From positions 1-64,000 of the forward strand of contig CAJKLB010000002.1 in NCBI GenBank assembly GCA_905200615.1: a stretch of DNA of 64,000 nt, read 5' to 3'. The translations under genes and the position numbers were made by a program. Shown here piece after piece: positions 43,371 through 52,833 of this stretch (position 1 is the stretch's first letter; every line of letters starts with the position of its first letter). Source of the stretch: an uncultured Selenomonadales bacterium. GTDB lineage: Bacteria; Bacillota; Clostridia; Christensenellales; QALW01. Below the pieces are notes generated by a model. It had not been told where the DNA came from. It worked only from the letters and a program-made list of their open reading frames with translations, and did not search any database.

Positions 43371-43808
43371 TTACTTGCATAATTCGGCAACAATTTGATT
43401 GATCAGCTTGCCGTCTGCTTTTCCTTTAAGCTGTGCCATAGCCGTGCGCATAATCAATCCTTTGTTTTTCTGCTGGATAAGATCGGCACAGTTTGCAGTT
43501 AAAAATGCCTTGATTTCTTCCGCATTCATCATTTCCGGCGCATAAGTTTTTACAATGTTCAGTTTCGCGGAGTATTCCTCTAAAAGATCCGTACGCTCTT
43601 GAGGACAGGTATCTACTTGCTCTTGCAGGGATTTTACTTCTTTTAAAATTACGCGATCCACCAGTTCCTCGGGAATGTTTTCCCGTACTCCGTCATCAAT
43701 GGCTACTTTTTTTACGGCAGCGATTAACGCGGAAAGCGCATCTTTTTTTGTTTTATCCTTGGCCTTCATGGCAGCGATCATTTCTTTTTGAAGCTCTTCA
43801 AATTTCAT
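43371..43808 (-). CDS. yqeY: GatB/YqeY domain protein
   Basis: This 145-residue protein matches the YqeY family: MKFEELQKEMIAAMKAKDK, then VDRVILKEVKSLQEQVD and a tail MRTAMAQLKGKADGKLINQIVAE typical of the tRNA-binding GatB tail domain. Related domains are fused to GlnRS in Deinococcus. GGAGGAAA precedes the ATG at 43808. It is read divergently from glnS with nearly touching promoters. The function of free YqeY is not settled, but it may assist glutamine tRNA charging. Confidence 0.9.
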   Translation of the reverse strand: MKFEELQKEMIAAMKAKDKTKKDALSALIAAVKKVAIDDGVRENIPEELVDRVILKEVKSLQEQVDTCPQERTDLLEEYSAKLNIVKTYAPEMMNAEEIKAFLTANCADLIQQKNKGLIMRTAMAQLKGKADGKLINQIVAELCK

Positions 43809-43839
43809 GATATTTCCTCCTGTAGGTATTTCTTTGTTT

Positions 43840-43868
43840 ATTATAGTATTATCATAAAAAAACGTCAA
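43840..43868 (-). promoter_or_regulatory. Promoter of yqeY
   Basis: On the minus strand TTGACG, a 17-base spacer and TATAAT are read. Confidence 0.8.
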
Positions 43869-43876
43869 TAAACTAA

Positions 43877-43905
43877 TTGCAAAAATAGAGGCATAATGAT
43901 ACAAT
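43877..43905 (+). promoter_or_regulatory. Promoter of glnS
   Basis: TTGCAA, a 17-base spacer and TGA-TACAAT are read. Its -35 lies eight bases from the -35 of the divergent yqeY promoter. Confidence 0.75.
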
Positions 43906-43937
43906 AAATATATCAATTTTTAAAAAGGTGCAGAAAA

Positions 43938-45587
43938 ATGGCAGAAGAACTGAAAAGAAATTTTATACAGGAAATAGTAGAGCAGGATCTTGCGGAAAAC
44001 CAAGGGAAAATGGAAATTGTAACCCGTTTCCCGCCTGAACCCAACGGATATTTGCATATCGGGCACGCAAAAGCGATTTGTGTCGATTTCGGGATCGCAA
44101 AAAAGTATGGGGGAAGATGCAATCTGCGCATGGATGATACGAATCCGGCCAAGGAGGATAATTTTTACGTTGAAGCGATTGCCCGTGATGTACAATGGTT
44201 GGGTTTTCAATATGATAAGCTTTGCTATGCAGCGGATTATTTTGAGCAGATGTATGAGCAGGCTGAGGTGCTTATTAAAAAAGGGCTGGCCTTTGTTTGC
44301 GATATGACGGCCGAGCAGATTAAGGAAAAGCGCGGAACTTTGACGCAGCCGGGGGAAGAGAGCCCTTACCGAAACAGAAGCGTAGAAGAGAATCTGGATT
44401 TGTTCCGTCGGATGCGGGCGGGAGAATTTGATGACGGCGCGAAGGTGCTGCGCGCTAAGATTGATATGGCTTCGCCGAACATCAATATGCGTGATCCGAT
44501 TCTGTATCGTATTTTGCGTATGAAGCATTACCGAACGGGCAGCGATTGGTGTATTTACCCGATGTATGATTACGCGCATCCTTTGGAAGATATGATAGAG
44601 TGCGTTACACATTCGATCTGCACGTTGGAATTTGAAGATCATCGTCCGCTTTATGACTGGGTGGTTGCCAATGTGGATTTACCGGCCAAACCCCGCCAGA
44701 TTGAGTTCGCGCGGCTGAATATGACGCGTACAATTATGAGCAAGCGCTATTTAAAAAAGCTGGTAGAAGAAAAAAGTGTAAGCGGCTGGGATGATCCTCG
44801 TATGCCTACCATCGCGGGTCTGCGCCGCCGTGGATATACTCCGGAGGCTATCCGTGATTTTTGCGATCGTATCGGCGTAGCGAAAAGCAATTCCGTGGTG
44901 GAAGCCGCGCTGCTGGAACATTGCGTGCGAGAGGATCTTGCGGCAAAAACTATGCGCAAAATGGCCGTGATGGATCCTATTCGTTTGATTATTGATAATT
45001 ATCCTGAAGGAGTAACCGAAACTCTTTTGACGGAAAATCACAGTGATGACAGCTTTGGCAGCCGGGAGATCAGTTTTTCACGGGAATTATATATTGAACG
45101 GGAGGATTTTATGATTGATCCGCCCAAAAAATTCTTCCGTCTTTTCGTCGGAGGCGAGGTAAGACTGAAATCAGCGTATATTGTAAAATGTACCGGGTAT
45201 CAGGTGGATGAAGACGGCCGTGTGTGTGAGGTCCATTGTGAATATGATCCCGAAACAAAATCCGGCTGTGCCGGTGCGGACCGAAAAGTGAAAGGAACGC
45301 TGCACTGGATAGATGCCAATCATTGTATTCCTGCCGAATTCAGACTTTATGATTATCTTTTGGACGAACGAGAAGGACAGAATTTGGATTTTTCCGAAAG
45401 GGTTAATCCGGCCTCTTTAATTGTAAAGCAGGGGGTAGCGGAGAAATCACTGGAGGAAGCGAAAATAGGCGATTCTTTTCAGTTTATCCGTATAGGGTAT
45501 TTTCGTAAAGATGAAGACAGCCTTGAAAAACCGGTATTCAACCGGATTGTAGGGCTGCGGGATACTTGGGCAAAAATGAATCAATAG
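43938..45587 (+). CDS. glnS: Glutamine-tRNA ligase
   Basis: This 549-residue class I synthetase charges tRNA-Gln with glutamine. The HIGH motif is PEPNGYLHIGHAKAI (His 40 to His 43) and the KMSKS-like motif is IMSKRYL (about 266). VSGWDDPRMPTIAGLRRRGY separates it from glutamyl-tRNA synthetase. The C-terminal third is the anticodon-binding beta-barrel. AAAGGTG precedes the ATG. A dedicated GlnRS is not universal in Firmicutes, many of which use the GatCAB route, so this supports a clostridial gut-type lineage. Confidence 0.95.
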   Translation: MAEELKRNFIQEIVEQDLAENQGKMEIVTRFPPEPNGYLHIGHAKAICVDFGIAKKYGGRCNLRMDDTNPAKEDNFYVEAIARDVQWLGFQYDKLCYAADYFEQMYEQAEVLIKKGLAFVCDMTAEQIKEKRGTLTQPGEESPYRNRSVEENLDLFRRMRAGEFDDGAKVLRAKIDMASPNINMRDPILYRILRMKHYRTGSDWCIYPMYDYAHPLEDMIECVTHSICTLEFEDHRPLYDWVVANVDLPAKPRQIEFARLNMTRTIMSKRYLKKLVEEKSVSGWDDPRMPTIAGLRRRGYTPEAIRDFCDRIGVAKSNSVVEAALLEHCVREDLAAKTMRKMAVMDPIRLIIDNYPEGVTETLLTENHSDDSFGSREISFSRELYIEREDFMIDPPKKFFRLFVGGEVRLKSAYIVKCTGYQVDEDGRVCEVHCEYDPETKSGCAGADRKVKGTLHWIDANHCIPAEFRLYDYLLDEREGQNLDFSERVNPASLIVKQGVAEKSLEEAKIGDSFQFIRIGYFRKDEDSLEKPVFNRIVGLRDTWAKMNQ

Positions 45588-45625
45588 TTTTAAAATAATA
45601 TTATTTTTTAAAAACAAAGTATAAA

Positions 45626-45672
45626 AAACCTCTTATGACAGGACGAGAATTTTGTGCCATAAGAGGTTTTAT
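45626..45672 (+). terminator. Terminator of glnS
   Basis: AAACCTCTTATG/CATAAGAGGTTT with a loop of about 18 bases is followed by TTATTTATC. Confidence 0.75.
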
Positions 45673-45749
45673 TTATCTTGAATGAGCAGAGCTCCCTTTC
45701 AAAAAATGACTGCTTTTTGCAAATTTTATTAAGATTCAGTATTTTTTTC

Positions 45750-45778
45750 GTGACTTTAGGCTTTTGATGTTGTATAAT
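45750..45778 (+). promoter_or_regulatory. Promoter of the YdcF family gene
   Basis: GTGACT, a 17-base spacer and TATAAT are read. Confidence 0.5.
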
Positions 45779-45898
45779 TTATCTAAGAGGAACTATAAAA
45801 AAGTCATTTGTTATCTTTCTTTTTTCGGAAAGTGCGAGAAAAGCCGGAGTGCAGAGAAATACTGATTCATAAAGATAAATAAGAAAAGGAACAGAAAT

Positions 45899-46498
45899 AT
45901 GGAAAGCCGAATAATTACCGATATTTCAAATTATATATTTATATCTGATGAGCCTAAAACAGTAGATGCCATTTTTTTGCCGGGCGGCTCTCATCCGGAA
46001 CAGCCGGAATATGCCGCTCAGCTATATCAAAAGGGATATGCCAAATGGATTTTTCCATCCGGAGGAGTCAGCGTGAAACGCGATAAATGGCCGGGAGTTC
46101 GTTCAAAGGCGGATATATATGATGGTGATTATAAAAGCGATTGTGAATTCTTTTCGGATGTGCTTGCTAAAAACGGTGTGCCTCAAAATTCCATTATCAG
46201 AGAGGAGCAGTCGGGGCATACAAGAGACAACGCTTTTTTATCCAGAAAAGCTGCTGATGAAAGCGGTATTGAAGTCGGAAGCGGTATGATAGTTTGTAAG
46301 GCGTTTCATGCCCGTCGCTGTTTGATGCTTTATCAAATGGCTTTTCCGGAAGTGGAATTTGTTGTGTGTCCTGTAGTTTGTTATAATATTACGAAAGAGA
46401 ATTGGCATAAGACCGAACAGGGCATTGATAGAGTGCTAGGAGAACTTGCTCGATGTGGAGGACAGTTCGTTGGCGATATTAAAAACTATTTGTTATGA
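45899..46498 (+). CDS. YdcF family (DUF218) protein
   Basis: This 199-residue protein has the YdcF/ElyC/SanA pattern: DAIFLPGGSHPEQPEYAAQL, IFPSGGVSV, SGHTRDNAFLSRK and IVCKAFHARRCLMLYQ. Members bind S-adenosylmethionine or act in envelope-lipid steps, but the exact job differs between family members. This form has no membrane segment, so it acts in the cytoplasm. AAGGAACAG precedes the ATG. It stands before a two-gene ABC exporter with a 284-base gap. Confidence 0.85.
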   Translation: MESRIITDISNYIFISDEPKTVDAIFLPGGSHPEQPEYAAQLYQKGYAKWIFPSGGVSVKRDKWPGVRSKADIYDGDYKSDCEFFSDVLAKNGVPQNSIIREEQSGHTRDNAFLSRKAADESGIEVGSGMIVCKAFHARRCLMLYQMAFPEVEFVVCPVVCYNITKENWHKTEQGIDRVLGELARCGGQFVGDIKNYLL

Positions 46499-46782
46499 AT
46501 CTGCTTTGGGCGTTGACTATAGATGAGCTTATATCGTGAGATTTGAGCGTTTAGTAATTTTGATAAGTTGTGCTCTAAATAGGTACTTGTAACCACTATT
46601 GAATTTTTCCTTTTGGTTTTGTAACGATACAATCGTATTTCATCAAGACAGACTTTCTCAAGAGAAAATTATTAGCCGGGCGCAGATGAAATCCGGAAAT
46701 ATAGCAAAATCCAAAGAAATATTCTTTTATTATAAAAAACATAAGCATTGGGTTGCTGTTTCAGCGGTAAGAGAGGTACAGC

Positions 46783-48615
46783 ATGAATCATGAAAATGAA
46801 AAAAAGAAAAGAATCAATTGGAAGCGAATCATAAAAAATAATAGCTACATGTTGAGAATTATTGCAAAAGCCTGTCCGGGTATTCTGACTTTTGGCTGTA
46901 TTATAACCGTATTGAATGCGGTTCAAAGCTTTTTATTGAATACATATTTGTACCAATATGCGCTCAATGCTCTGCAGCAGGGAAAAGAACTGAAAATCAT
47001 TTTGGTAACACTGGGGTGTTTGTTTGCTTATATCGTATTATATGAGATATTAAGGAATATCTTTCTTTGGTATTTTGATTTGAATTTTCCTAAGGTTCAG
47101 GCGTATATTCAAAATCTGCTGCAAAAGAAAGCGGCAGAAGTTGATTTGGCTTGCTTTGAGAACGCGTCATTTTATGATACCTATGTCAAGGCGACTGCGG
47201 AGGCAAAAAACCGTGCAAGGAAAGTGATGAATGATGTATGGGATGTGATATGGATCATTATAAAGGTTGCGGCGACAGGAACCTTAATTTTTACTATTGA
47301 ACCGATATTTTTGGTTTTCGCTTTTCTGCCGTTCTTGTGCACGATGCTTGTAGGGAAAAAACGCAATCGAATTCAGTATGAATACAATATGAAAAATCAG
47401 GAAGCGGAAAGGCAGAGAGATTATGTGCGCCGCACCTTTTATTTGAATGATTTTTCCAAGGAAATGCGGCTTACTCAGATGTGGCGGGTAATGTTTACGC
47501 GTATGCACGGAAGCATCGCGGAAATGAAAAAAATTGTTGATCAGTACGGATATAAGCTGATGTTCTTCAGGTATTTGTTTGATTTTATGTTTGATATTGT
47601 GGTTGATACGGGATCCATTATTCTTGCTGTATATAAAACTTTAGTGGCGCGTAATATGCTGTTGGGCGATTGCTTTGTAATAATCAATTCCGTAACGAAT
47701 ATGTCATACAGTATAAATTATATGGGTGATATTGCATTTATGTTGGACGAAAATTCGCTTTATATTGATAATCTCCGTGATTTTTTGGAATATAAGGTGA
47801 AAATATCGGAAAAGGAAACGGCCTCGGACGTTTCGACATTTCAATCGCTTACACTTCATAATATGAGTTTTCAATACGAGGGGCAAAACGGTTATACGCT
47901 GAAAAATATTAATTTTACGGTTCATGCAGGGGAAAAAGTTGTAATCGTTGGGCATAACGGCGCCGGAAAGACTACGCTGATTAAACTTCTGCTTCGGCTG
48001 TATGATCCCAATGAAGGAGAAATATTGCTTAACGGTGAGAATATAAAAAACTATCGTCTGTCATCTTACCGTAATTTGTTTGGAACGGTGTTTCAGGATT
48101 ATCAGCTGTTTGCCGTAAGCGTAGCCGAAAATGTAATGCTGCGGGGAAATCTTACCCAAGCGGATCGGCAAACGGTACAGGAGTCGCTTGTAAAAGCCGG
48201 TATATATGACAAAATTACCGCTTTGCCCAATGGAATGGACTCTGTTGTAACAAAGGAGTTTGATGATAAAGGCGCGATGTTTTCAGGCGGAGAGGCACAG
48301 AAAATTTCAATTGCCAGAATTTTTGCCGGTAACAGCACAATTGTGATTATGGATGAACCCACTTCGGCGCTTGATCCAATAGCGGAACAGGAAATGTATA
48401 AAAATATGTTTGAGGCCTGCAAGGATAAAACGGTTATATTTATCTCCCACAGGCTTTCGAGCGCGGCAGCGGCGGATCGGGTTTATTTGTTTGAAAACGG
48501 TGAAATCATCGAGCAGGGAACGCATGAAGAACTGCTTTCACTGAACGCAAAATACGCAGATATGTGGCATAAACAGGCAGATGCCTATCGTGCTGAAACG
48601 GAGGACGGCATATGA
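46783..48615 (+). CDS. ABC exporter half-transporter
   Basis: This 610-residue protein has six transmembrane helices (about 25-320) and an ATP-binding domain (about 355-600). The Walker A is GHNGAGKTT, signature FSGGEAQ, Walker B IVIMDEPTSALD with the catalytic Glu. It overlaps the next exporter gene by four bases. The two are paralogues of a type often linked to peptide export in Clostridia. GAGAGGTAC precedes the ATG. The substrate is not indicated by the surrounding genes. Confidence 0.9.
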   Translation: MNHENEKKKRINWKRIIKNNSYMLRIIAKACPGILTFGCIITVLNAVQSFLLNTYLYQYALNALQQGKELKIILVTLGCLFAYIVLYEILRNIFLWYFDLNFPKVQAYIQNLLQKKAAEVDLACFENASFYDTYVKATAEAKNRARKVMNDVWDVIWIIIKVAATGTLIFTIEPIFLVFAFLPFLCTMLVGKKRNRIQYEYNMKNQEAERQRDYVRRTFYLNDFSKEMRLTQMWRVMFTRMHGSIAEMKKIVDQYGYKLMFFRYLFDFMFDIVVDTGSIILAVYKTLVARNMLLGDCFVIINSVTNMSYSINYMGDIAFMLDENSLYIDNLRDFLEYKVKISEKETASDVSTFQSLTLHNMSFQYEGQNGYTLKNINFTVHAGEKVVIVGHNGAGKTTLIKLLLRLYDPNEGEILLNGENIKNYRLSSYRNLFGTVFQDYQLFAVSVAENVMLRGNLTQADRQTVQESLVKAGIYDKITALPNGMDSVVTKEFDDKGAMFSGGEAQKISIARIFAGNSTIVIMDEPTSALDPIAEQEMYKNMFEACKDKTVIFISHRLSSAAAADRVYLFENGEIIEQGTHEELLSLNAKYADMWHKQADAYRAETEDGI

Positions 48616-50417
48616 AAGAAGAAAAAGCAAAAAAGCACGGGGCGATTCTTGTTATTAAGAATATTTGGTTTATGATGAAGTATACCTTTCATTATACGCC
48701 TACTTATATCCTTGTTACGCTTGTTGAAGCGTTCGGACGCGGCGCTTGGCATATCATCGGCATTCTTTTTATAAAATATTTGTTTGATGCCGTTGAAGCC
48801 GGTATCGATTTTTATCGTATTTTATTCTGGGTATTCCTTGTGGCTGTGTATAATTCGGCCTTTGAAATTTTTAATAAATGGAGACTTCATGTATACGTAC
48901 CCAAAGTCTCACTGATTTTGCATGAGGGAATCCAAGGGGAGCTCTATCAAAAGGCCAAGGAACTTGATCAAAGCTGCTATGATGATCCTGAGTTTTACAA
49001 CGATTTTATCTGGGCGATCAGAGAATCGGATTCTCGTACGGTTCAGATTATGGAGAATATCAGTATTTTTATTAACCGTGTTGTGTCCAGTGCCGTCATC
49101 TTAGGTGTGCTTGCGTCCATAGACTGGATTGTTGCGGTTGTATTGCTTATTTCGGTATCCTTAGGCTTTTTGATTAAAATTAAACTGAATAAAATCAATT
49201 ACGAAAAAAGTTTGGAAATGAATCCGATTGATCGGAAGCTTGCGTATGTGGAAAGAGTATTTTATCTTCAGGATTATGTCAAGGAGTTACGGCAGGGCGG
49301 CATTGCTGCGTATCTGAGAGGGAAATACCAAAAAAACACGGAGGATAAGATTCTCTGTATAAAAAAATATACAGGTAAGATTTTTGCGTTTTCGCTGCTG
49401 TCCGCTATGCTTACCAATGTAGTTCCTTCTGTGGGTATCACCGCTTATTTGATTATTCGGTATATCGTTGATCCCGCACTTTCCTTAGGCGGCTTTTCCG
49501 CGAGCATTAACGCAAGCTTTAAGCTGTATTGGATAATCGATGATATCGGAAATTATCTGAAGCTCTTTCATGAGCATAGCCTTTATATCGAAAAGGTCAA
49601 AAAATTTATTGAGTATACGCCAAAAATCACCGGGATAGAAACACAAGTACCGCCATTTGAAATATTGACAATTAAAAATCTGGATTTCTCGTATCCGTTT
49701 GCAAAAGACCAAAAGAAAACATTATCGAATGTCAGCCTTGAAATCAAAAAAGGAGAAAAAGTGGCTTTTGTCGGTTATAACGGTGCGGGGAAAACAACGC
49801 TCATCAAGCTGCTGATGCGATTGTATGACTGTACGGGCGGTGAAATTCTCTATAACGGACGCAACATCAACGCGTTTGCGCCTCAACAATATCGGGAGCA
49901 TATCGGTGCTGTATTTCAGGATTACAGAATCTTTGCGGCCACTGTAGCCGAAAATGTGATGGGCGGCGAATATACCCAGGCAAATAAGGATGCGGTCATG
50001 CATGCACTCCATGCCGCTTCGTTTGATGATAAGCTGGCCAGTCTTTCCAACGGGATTCATTCGCAGCTTACCACTGAATTCAGTGAGGACGGGGTGGGGC
50101 TTTCGGGGGGAGAAGCACAAAAGATTGCCATTGCCCGTGTTTTCGCAAAACCGTTTGAACTGCTGATTATGGATGAGCCGTCCAGTGCCCTTGATCCGAT
50201 TGCCGAATATAAACTGAATCAATCCATTATAAGAAATGCGGAAAATAAGACAGTGATTTTTATCTCGCACCGTTTATCTACTACCCGTATGGCAGACAGA
50301 ATTTATATGTTTGCCGATGGACAGGTGATAGAGCAGGGGTCTCACGATGAGCTGATGAAGCAAAACGGAAAATATGCGCAGATGTATCGGGTACAGGCGA
50401 AAAAATACAGAGTGTAA
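48612..50417 (+). CDS. ABC exporter half-transporter, partner of the preceding gene
   Basis: This 601-residue protein has six helices and an ATP-binding domain with Walker A GYNGAGKTT, signature LSGGEAQ and Walker B LLIMDEPSSALD. Unlike the exporter at 30.5-34.0 kb, both partners keep the catalytic Glu, so both sites can hydrolyse ATP. The sequence matches its neighbour along the whole length, showing a tandem duplication. The repeat copy begins about 225 bases after its stop. Confidence 0.9.
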   Translation: MKEEKAKKHGAILVIKNIWFMMKYTFHYTPTYILVTLVEAFGRGAWHIIGILFIKYLFDAVEAGIDFYRILFWVFLVAVYNSAFEIFNKWRLHVYVPKVSLILHEGIQGELYQKAKELDQSCYDDPEFYNDFIWAIRESDSRTVQIMENISIFINRVVSSAVILGVLASIDWIVAVVLLISVSLGFLIKIKLNKINYEKSLEMNPIDRKLAYVERVFYLQDYVKELRQGGIAAYLRGKYQKNTEDKILCIKKYTGKIFAFSLLSAMLTNVVPSVGITAYLIIRYIVDPALSLGGFSASINASFKLYWIIDDIGNYLKLFHEHSLYIEKVKKFIEYTPKITGIETQVPPFEILTIKNLDFSYPFAKDQKKTLSNVSLEIKKGEKVAFVGYNGAGKTTLIKLLMRLYDCTGGEILYNGRNINAFAPQQYREHIGAVFQDYRIFAATVAENVMGGEYTQANKDAVMHALHAASFDDKLASLSNGIHSQLTTEFSEDGVGLSGGEAQKIAIARVFAKPFELLIMDEPSSALDPIAEYKLNQSIIRNAENKTVIFISHRLSTTRMADRIYMFADGQVIEQGSHDELMKQNGKYAQMYRVQAKKYRV

Positions 50418-50641
50418 GGGGCATCTTTCCGCCGAAATGGCACGCAAAAAACTTGTTTTGTACAGATTGTGTGAAAAGATGTCCTTTTTATGACGATGCC
50501 GAAAGCTGCTTTTTCCTCAAGAGAAAGACTCTTTTCCAGGAGCATGAAGAAGATATCATCCGTTATTGCCCCGCGGTGTTATTTCAGCATAAAATGATTT
50601 TATCATCATTTCAGACTTGCTGCCGGCTGTCTTTTTCACGA

Positions 50642-50877
50642 AATCGCGTCAATATAAAAACTGCGAGGGTGTCGAGAAAGCCAACACTCTCTTGGTCGGG
50701 GATGAAGATTGTTTGAAAATCGTTGATTTTGGGACTGCACTCTATCTTCGCCAATACCCCCTATTGAAAATCCACTTATCAAGCGTTTTTTCTCTTATAA
50801 GGAATTTTGCCACCGGAAAAACAAAATGCGGCTGAATGCCGCAAAAAAATCAAATTTTAAGTTTGCCTACAGTTTGA
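50642..50877 (+). repeat. Dispersed repeat, copy 2
   Basis: This is the same element as 700-925, in opposite orientation. Conserved blocks include GACTGCACTCTA, CGCCAATAC, CCACTTATCAAGCG and CCGGAAAAACAAAATGCGGC. It retains the GCGGC/GCCGC hairpin with poly-A/T flanks, and a partly paired GAAAATC/GATTTT stem. The part from CCACTT to CCGG is 45 bases in both copies, but a 7-base length change upstream breaks the common frame. Confidence 0.8.
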
Positions 50878-50912
50878 ACCTGCTTTTACCTAAAGATCGG
50901 TAAAAGCAGGTT
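50877..50912 (-). terminator. Terminator of the uroD-like gene
   Basis: AACCTGCTTTTACC and GGTAAAAGCAGGTT form a perfect 14-base stem with a 7-8 base loop just after the stop. The T-tail on the minus strand is weak. Confidence 0.65.
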
Positions 50913-50917
50913 TGTTA

Positions 50918-52036
50918 TCATATACGCATGAGTTCTTTGATTTTATCAATACGTCTTTGTGTTTCGTCAAAATCTTCTTTTGTCCATCGTTCGGGATGTT
51001 CAAATTTTTCCTTAGAGGTGGGGGTAACGCCGTTTACCGACCAGCGGACATTTAATCCGTGATCCCGCACATAACGAATTTGTTCGGGCATATCTTCATA
51101 GTTTACACTCAATAACAGTTCAATTTTTTTATCTACGCCTGCTTCGTGTAAATCTTTTGCGGTGAGCTGGGACGCATTGATGGCAACGATTCCTTCGGTC
51201 TGGCTGAGTTCTTTTGCCAAATGACGGAAGTCGCCGCAGGAATGAATTGTGATTTCACCTAATTCCTCATAAATCTTTTTTAGATACGGAACGTAAAACT
51301 CACGGTAAAAATCAGGGGAAACCATCACTAAGCTGTCAGCGGACACCGCTGCTCCGTTTTTTGGGGGAAGCCATCCTTGCGGAAAAAGATGGGTTCCCAT
51401 AAAAGCATCGCCTAAAATTTCTTTTTGTTTTTTCCACAACAGAATAAATGCATCTGTAATTTTAGATAGGAGCGAATGATATACATCAGGATCTTCATAT
51501 GCGGATATGAACATGTCATCATAACTCCACATCTGAGCGCAGGAATCAAACGGGCCTTGCATATCGCAGACGGAAATGGGAATTCTGCCTTCTGTTTGCT
51601 CATACAAATACGCTGCGGTGTCAAGCCAGCGCTGCGCAACCGAGCCCGGAGTAATTTTTGGGTTCGGAAGAGCTTCGGCGTCCTCGGAGGAGTGAATCAG
51701 TTTTTCTGCGGTGGTTTCAATTCCCACACGGATTTCCTTTGCTCCGAACATGGAGGGAATAGTAGCATGATTCAATCCGGGAAAAATATAGGGGATCGTA
51801 TCATCATCAAAACGATACATCATTAAAAAAGCATCCAAATAAACTTCCAGCCGTTCTTTGGGAGGATGATTAATATTATAAGGATTGAAATACGGAAAAG
51901 CAAGGCAAAAAGGGTAACGATCTTTCGGTGTTTTTCCGCTGTCAAGATCTAAAAAACGCTGCTTGCTTTTTTGCAGTCGGTCGGAAGAATAGAGCTCATA
52001 GATTTTATCTAACTTTTGTTTTACGGTATCGTTCAT
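50918..52036 (-). CDS. Uroporphyrinogen decarboxylase-like (URO-D/MtaA superfamily) protein
   Basis: This 372-residue protein has a TIM-barrel URO-D pattern: FPGLNHATIPSMFGAKE, VCDMQGPFDSCAQMW, HLFPQGWLPP, VSPDFYREFYVPYLKKI and TIHSCGDFRHLAKEL. The HSCGD motif is the zinc-binding His-x-Cys site of corrinoid methyltransferases such as MtaA, not the decarboxylase active site. It may move methyl groups from a corrinoid protein, but no partner corrinoid gene is in view. AAAGGCGG precedes the ATG. It is a single gene with no haem or cobalamin neighbours. Confidence 0.75.
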   Translation of the reverse strand: MNDTVKQKLDKIYELYSSDRLQKSKQRFLDLDSGKTPKDRYPFCLAFPYFNPYNINHPPKERLEVYLDAFLMMYRFDDDTIPYIFPGLNHATIPSMFGAKEIRVGIETTAEKLIHSSEDAEALPNPKITPGSVAQRWLDTAAYLYEQTEGRIPISVCDMQGPFDSCAQMWSYDDMFISAYEDPDVYHSLLSKITDAFILLWKKQKEILGDAFMGTHLFPQGWLPPKNGAAVSADSLVMVSPDFYREFYVPYLKKIYEELGEITIHSCGDFRHLAKELSQTEGIVAINASQLTAKDLHEAGVDKKIELLLSVNYEDMPEQIRYVRDHGLNVRWSVNGVTPTSKEKFEHPERWTKEDFDETQRRIDKIKELMRI

Positions 52037-52833
52037 AGGAAATACCGCCTTTCTAAAAAAATAAAGTAAGCTTTACGTACTATCAATAATAGTAACATAG
52101 AGTAATGGAAAAATCAATCATAAAAATAACGTTCACGAATATTTCCTATTGTAAAAAGCGGATACGTTTTTGAAGGAAAAGTTGTTTGCCCAAAAATCAA
52201 AAAGTTCAGGACTGCGCTCTGCTTACCGAAGATTTTTTAAAAGGCTGATGGAGGCGGGCTTTTAGGCTGCAAAGTGTTTTTATCGTTTTTGCCCGCGGGG
52301 AATTTTTGACTCATCGCTGTAAAGTAAGTTTATAGACGGTGTATAATGTTTTGACTATATTCAACAAATTGCGGAGAACAAAGAAGGGGTTTCTAACATC
52401 TGAAAAAATAAAGCTCCGGCAGACAAGCCAGCGGGGGTGTTGCGGAAGGCAAAAATACATTTTATTTGCACACGCTGATTTATTCAATAATGACCTATTC
52501 TCTGTTGAATCATGGAAATATAAAAAATACAGAGTTCTGCGTTAGTTTGCAGGAGAGTGTCAGGTCATTTCATGAATTTAAAGATACTTTCTTGTCTGTT
52601 GTTTGATTATATTTTTGTATTTTTGAATGTTTGGGTGAATGAACGGCAACCACAAAAGATTAAAAGATATAGTATAAATTATAAATTTTAACATAAATAG
52701 AAGAATTGACGGTGTCTATATTTTGTTAGTTTCTTGATGTGCTTTTTTAGATTGCTTGCGCAATAAAATTATGGTATACTGATGAAAATATAAAGAATAT
52801 AATACAGTAAATAATTATGCAGGAGATTTAATT
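52037..52833. other. Gene-free intergenic region before glmM
   Basis: About 800 bases contain no supportable gene. The glmM promoter lies at the far end. A short stretch at 52538-52562 resembles one end of the dispersed repeat. Open frames here have no ribosome binding site and no homology. Confidence 0.55.
52752..52780 (+). promoter_or_regulatory. Promoter of glmM
   Basis: TTGCTT, a 17-base spacer and TGG-TATACT are read, 54 bases before the start. Confidence 0.7.

Larger units (their letters stand above)
45588..45898. other. Intergenic region between glnS and the YdcF gene
   Basis: It contains the glnS terminator and the YdcF gene promoter with a leader of about 115 bases. No gene is seen. 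Confidence 0.6.
50418..50917. other. Intergenic region with repeat copy 2
   Basis: It contains the repeat copy at 50642-50877 and the uroD-like terminator at 50877-50912. The bases 50418-50641 hold no recognised gene. Confidence 0.6.

Noticed and set aside
43809..43937. T-box or riboswitch before glnS
   Set aside because: The promoter leaves a leader of only about 25-30 bases, too short for such an RNA.
52200..52260. A further repeat copy, from a GGACTGCGCTCT match
   Set aside because: Only about 12-14 bases match, and the order relative to the other fragment is wrong for the element.
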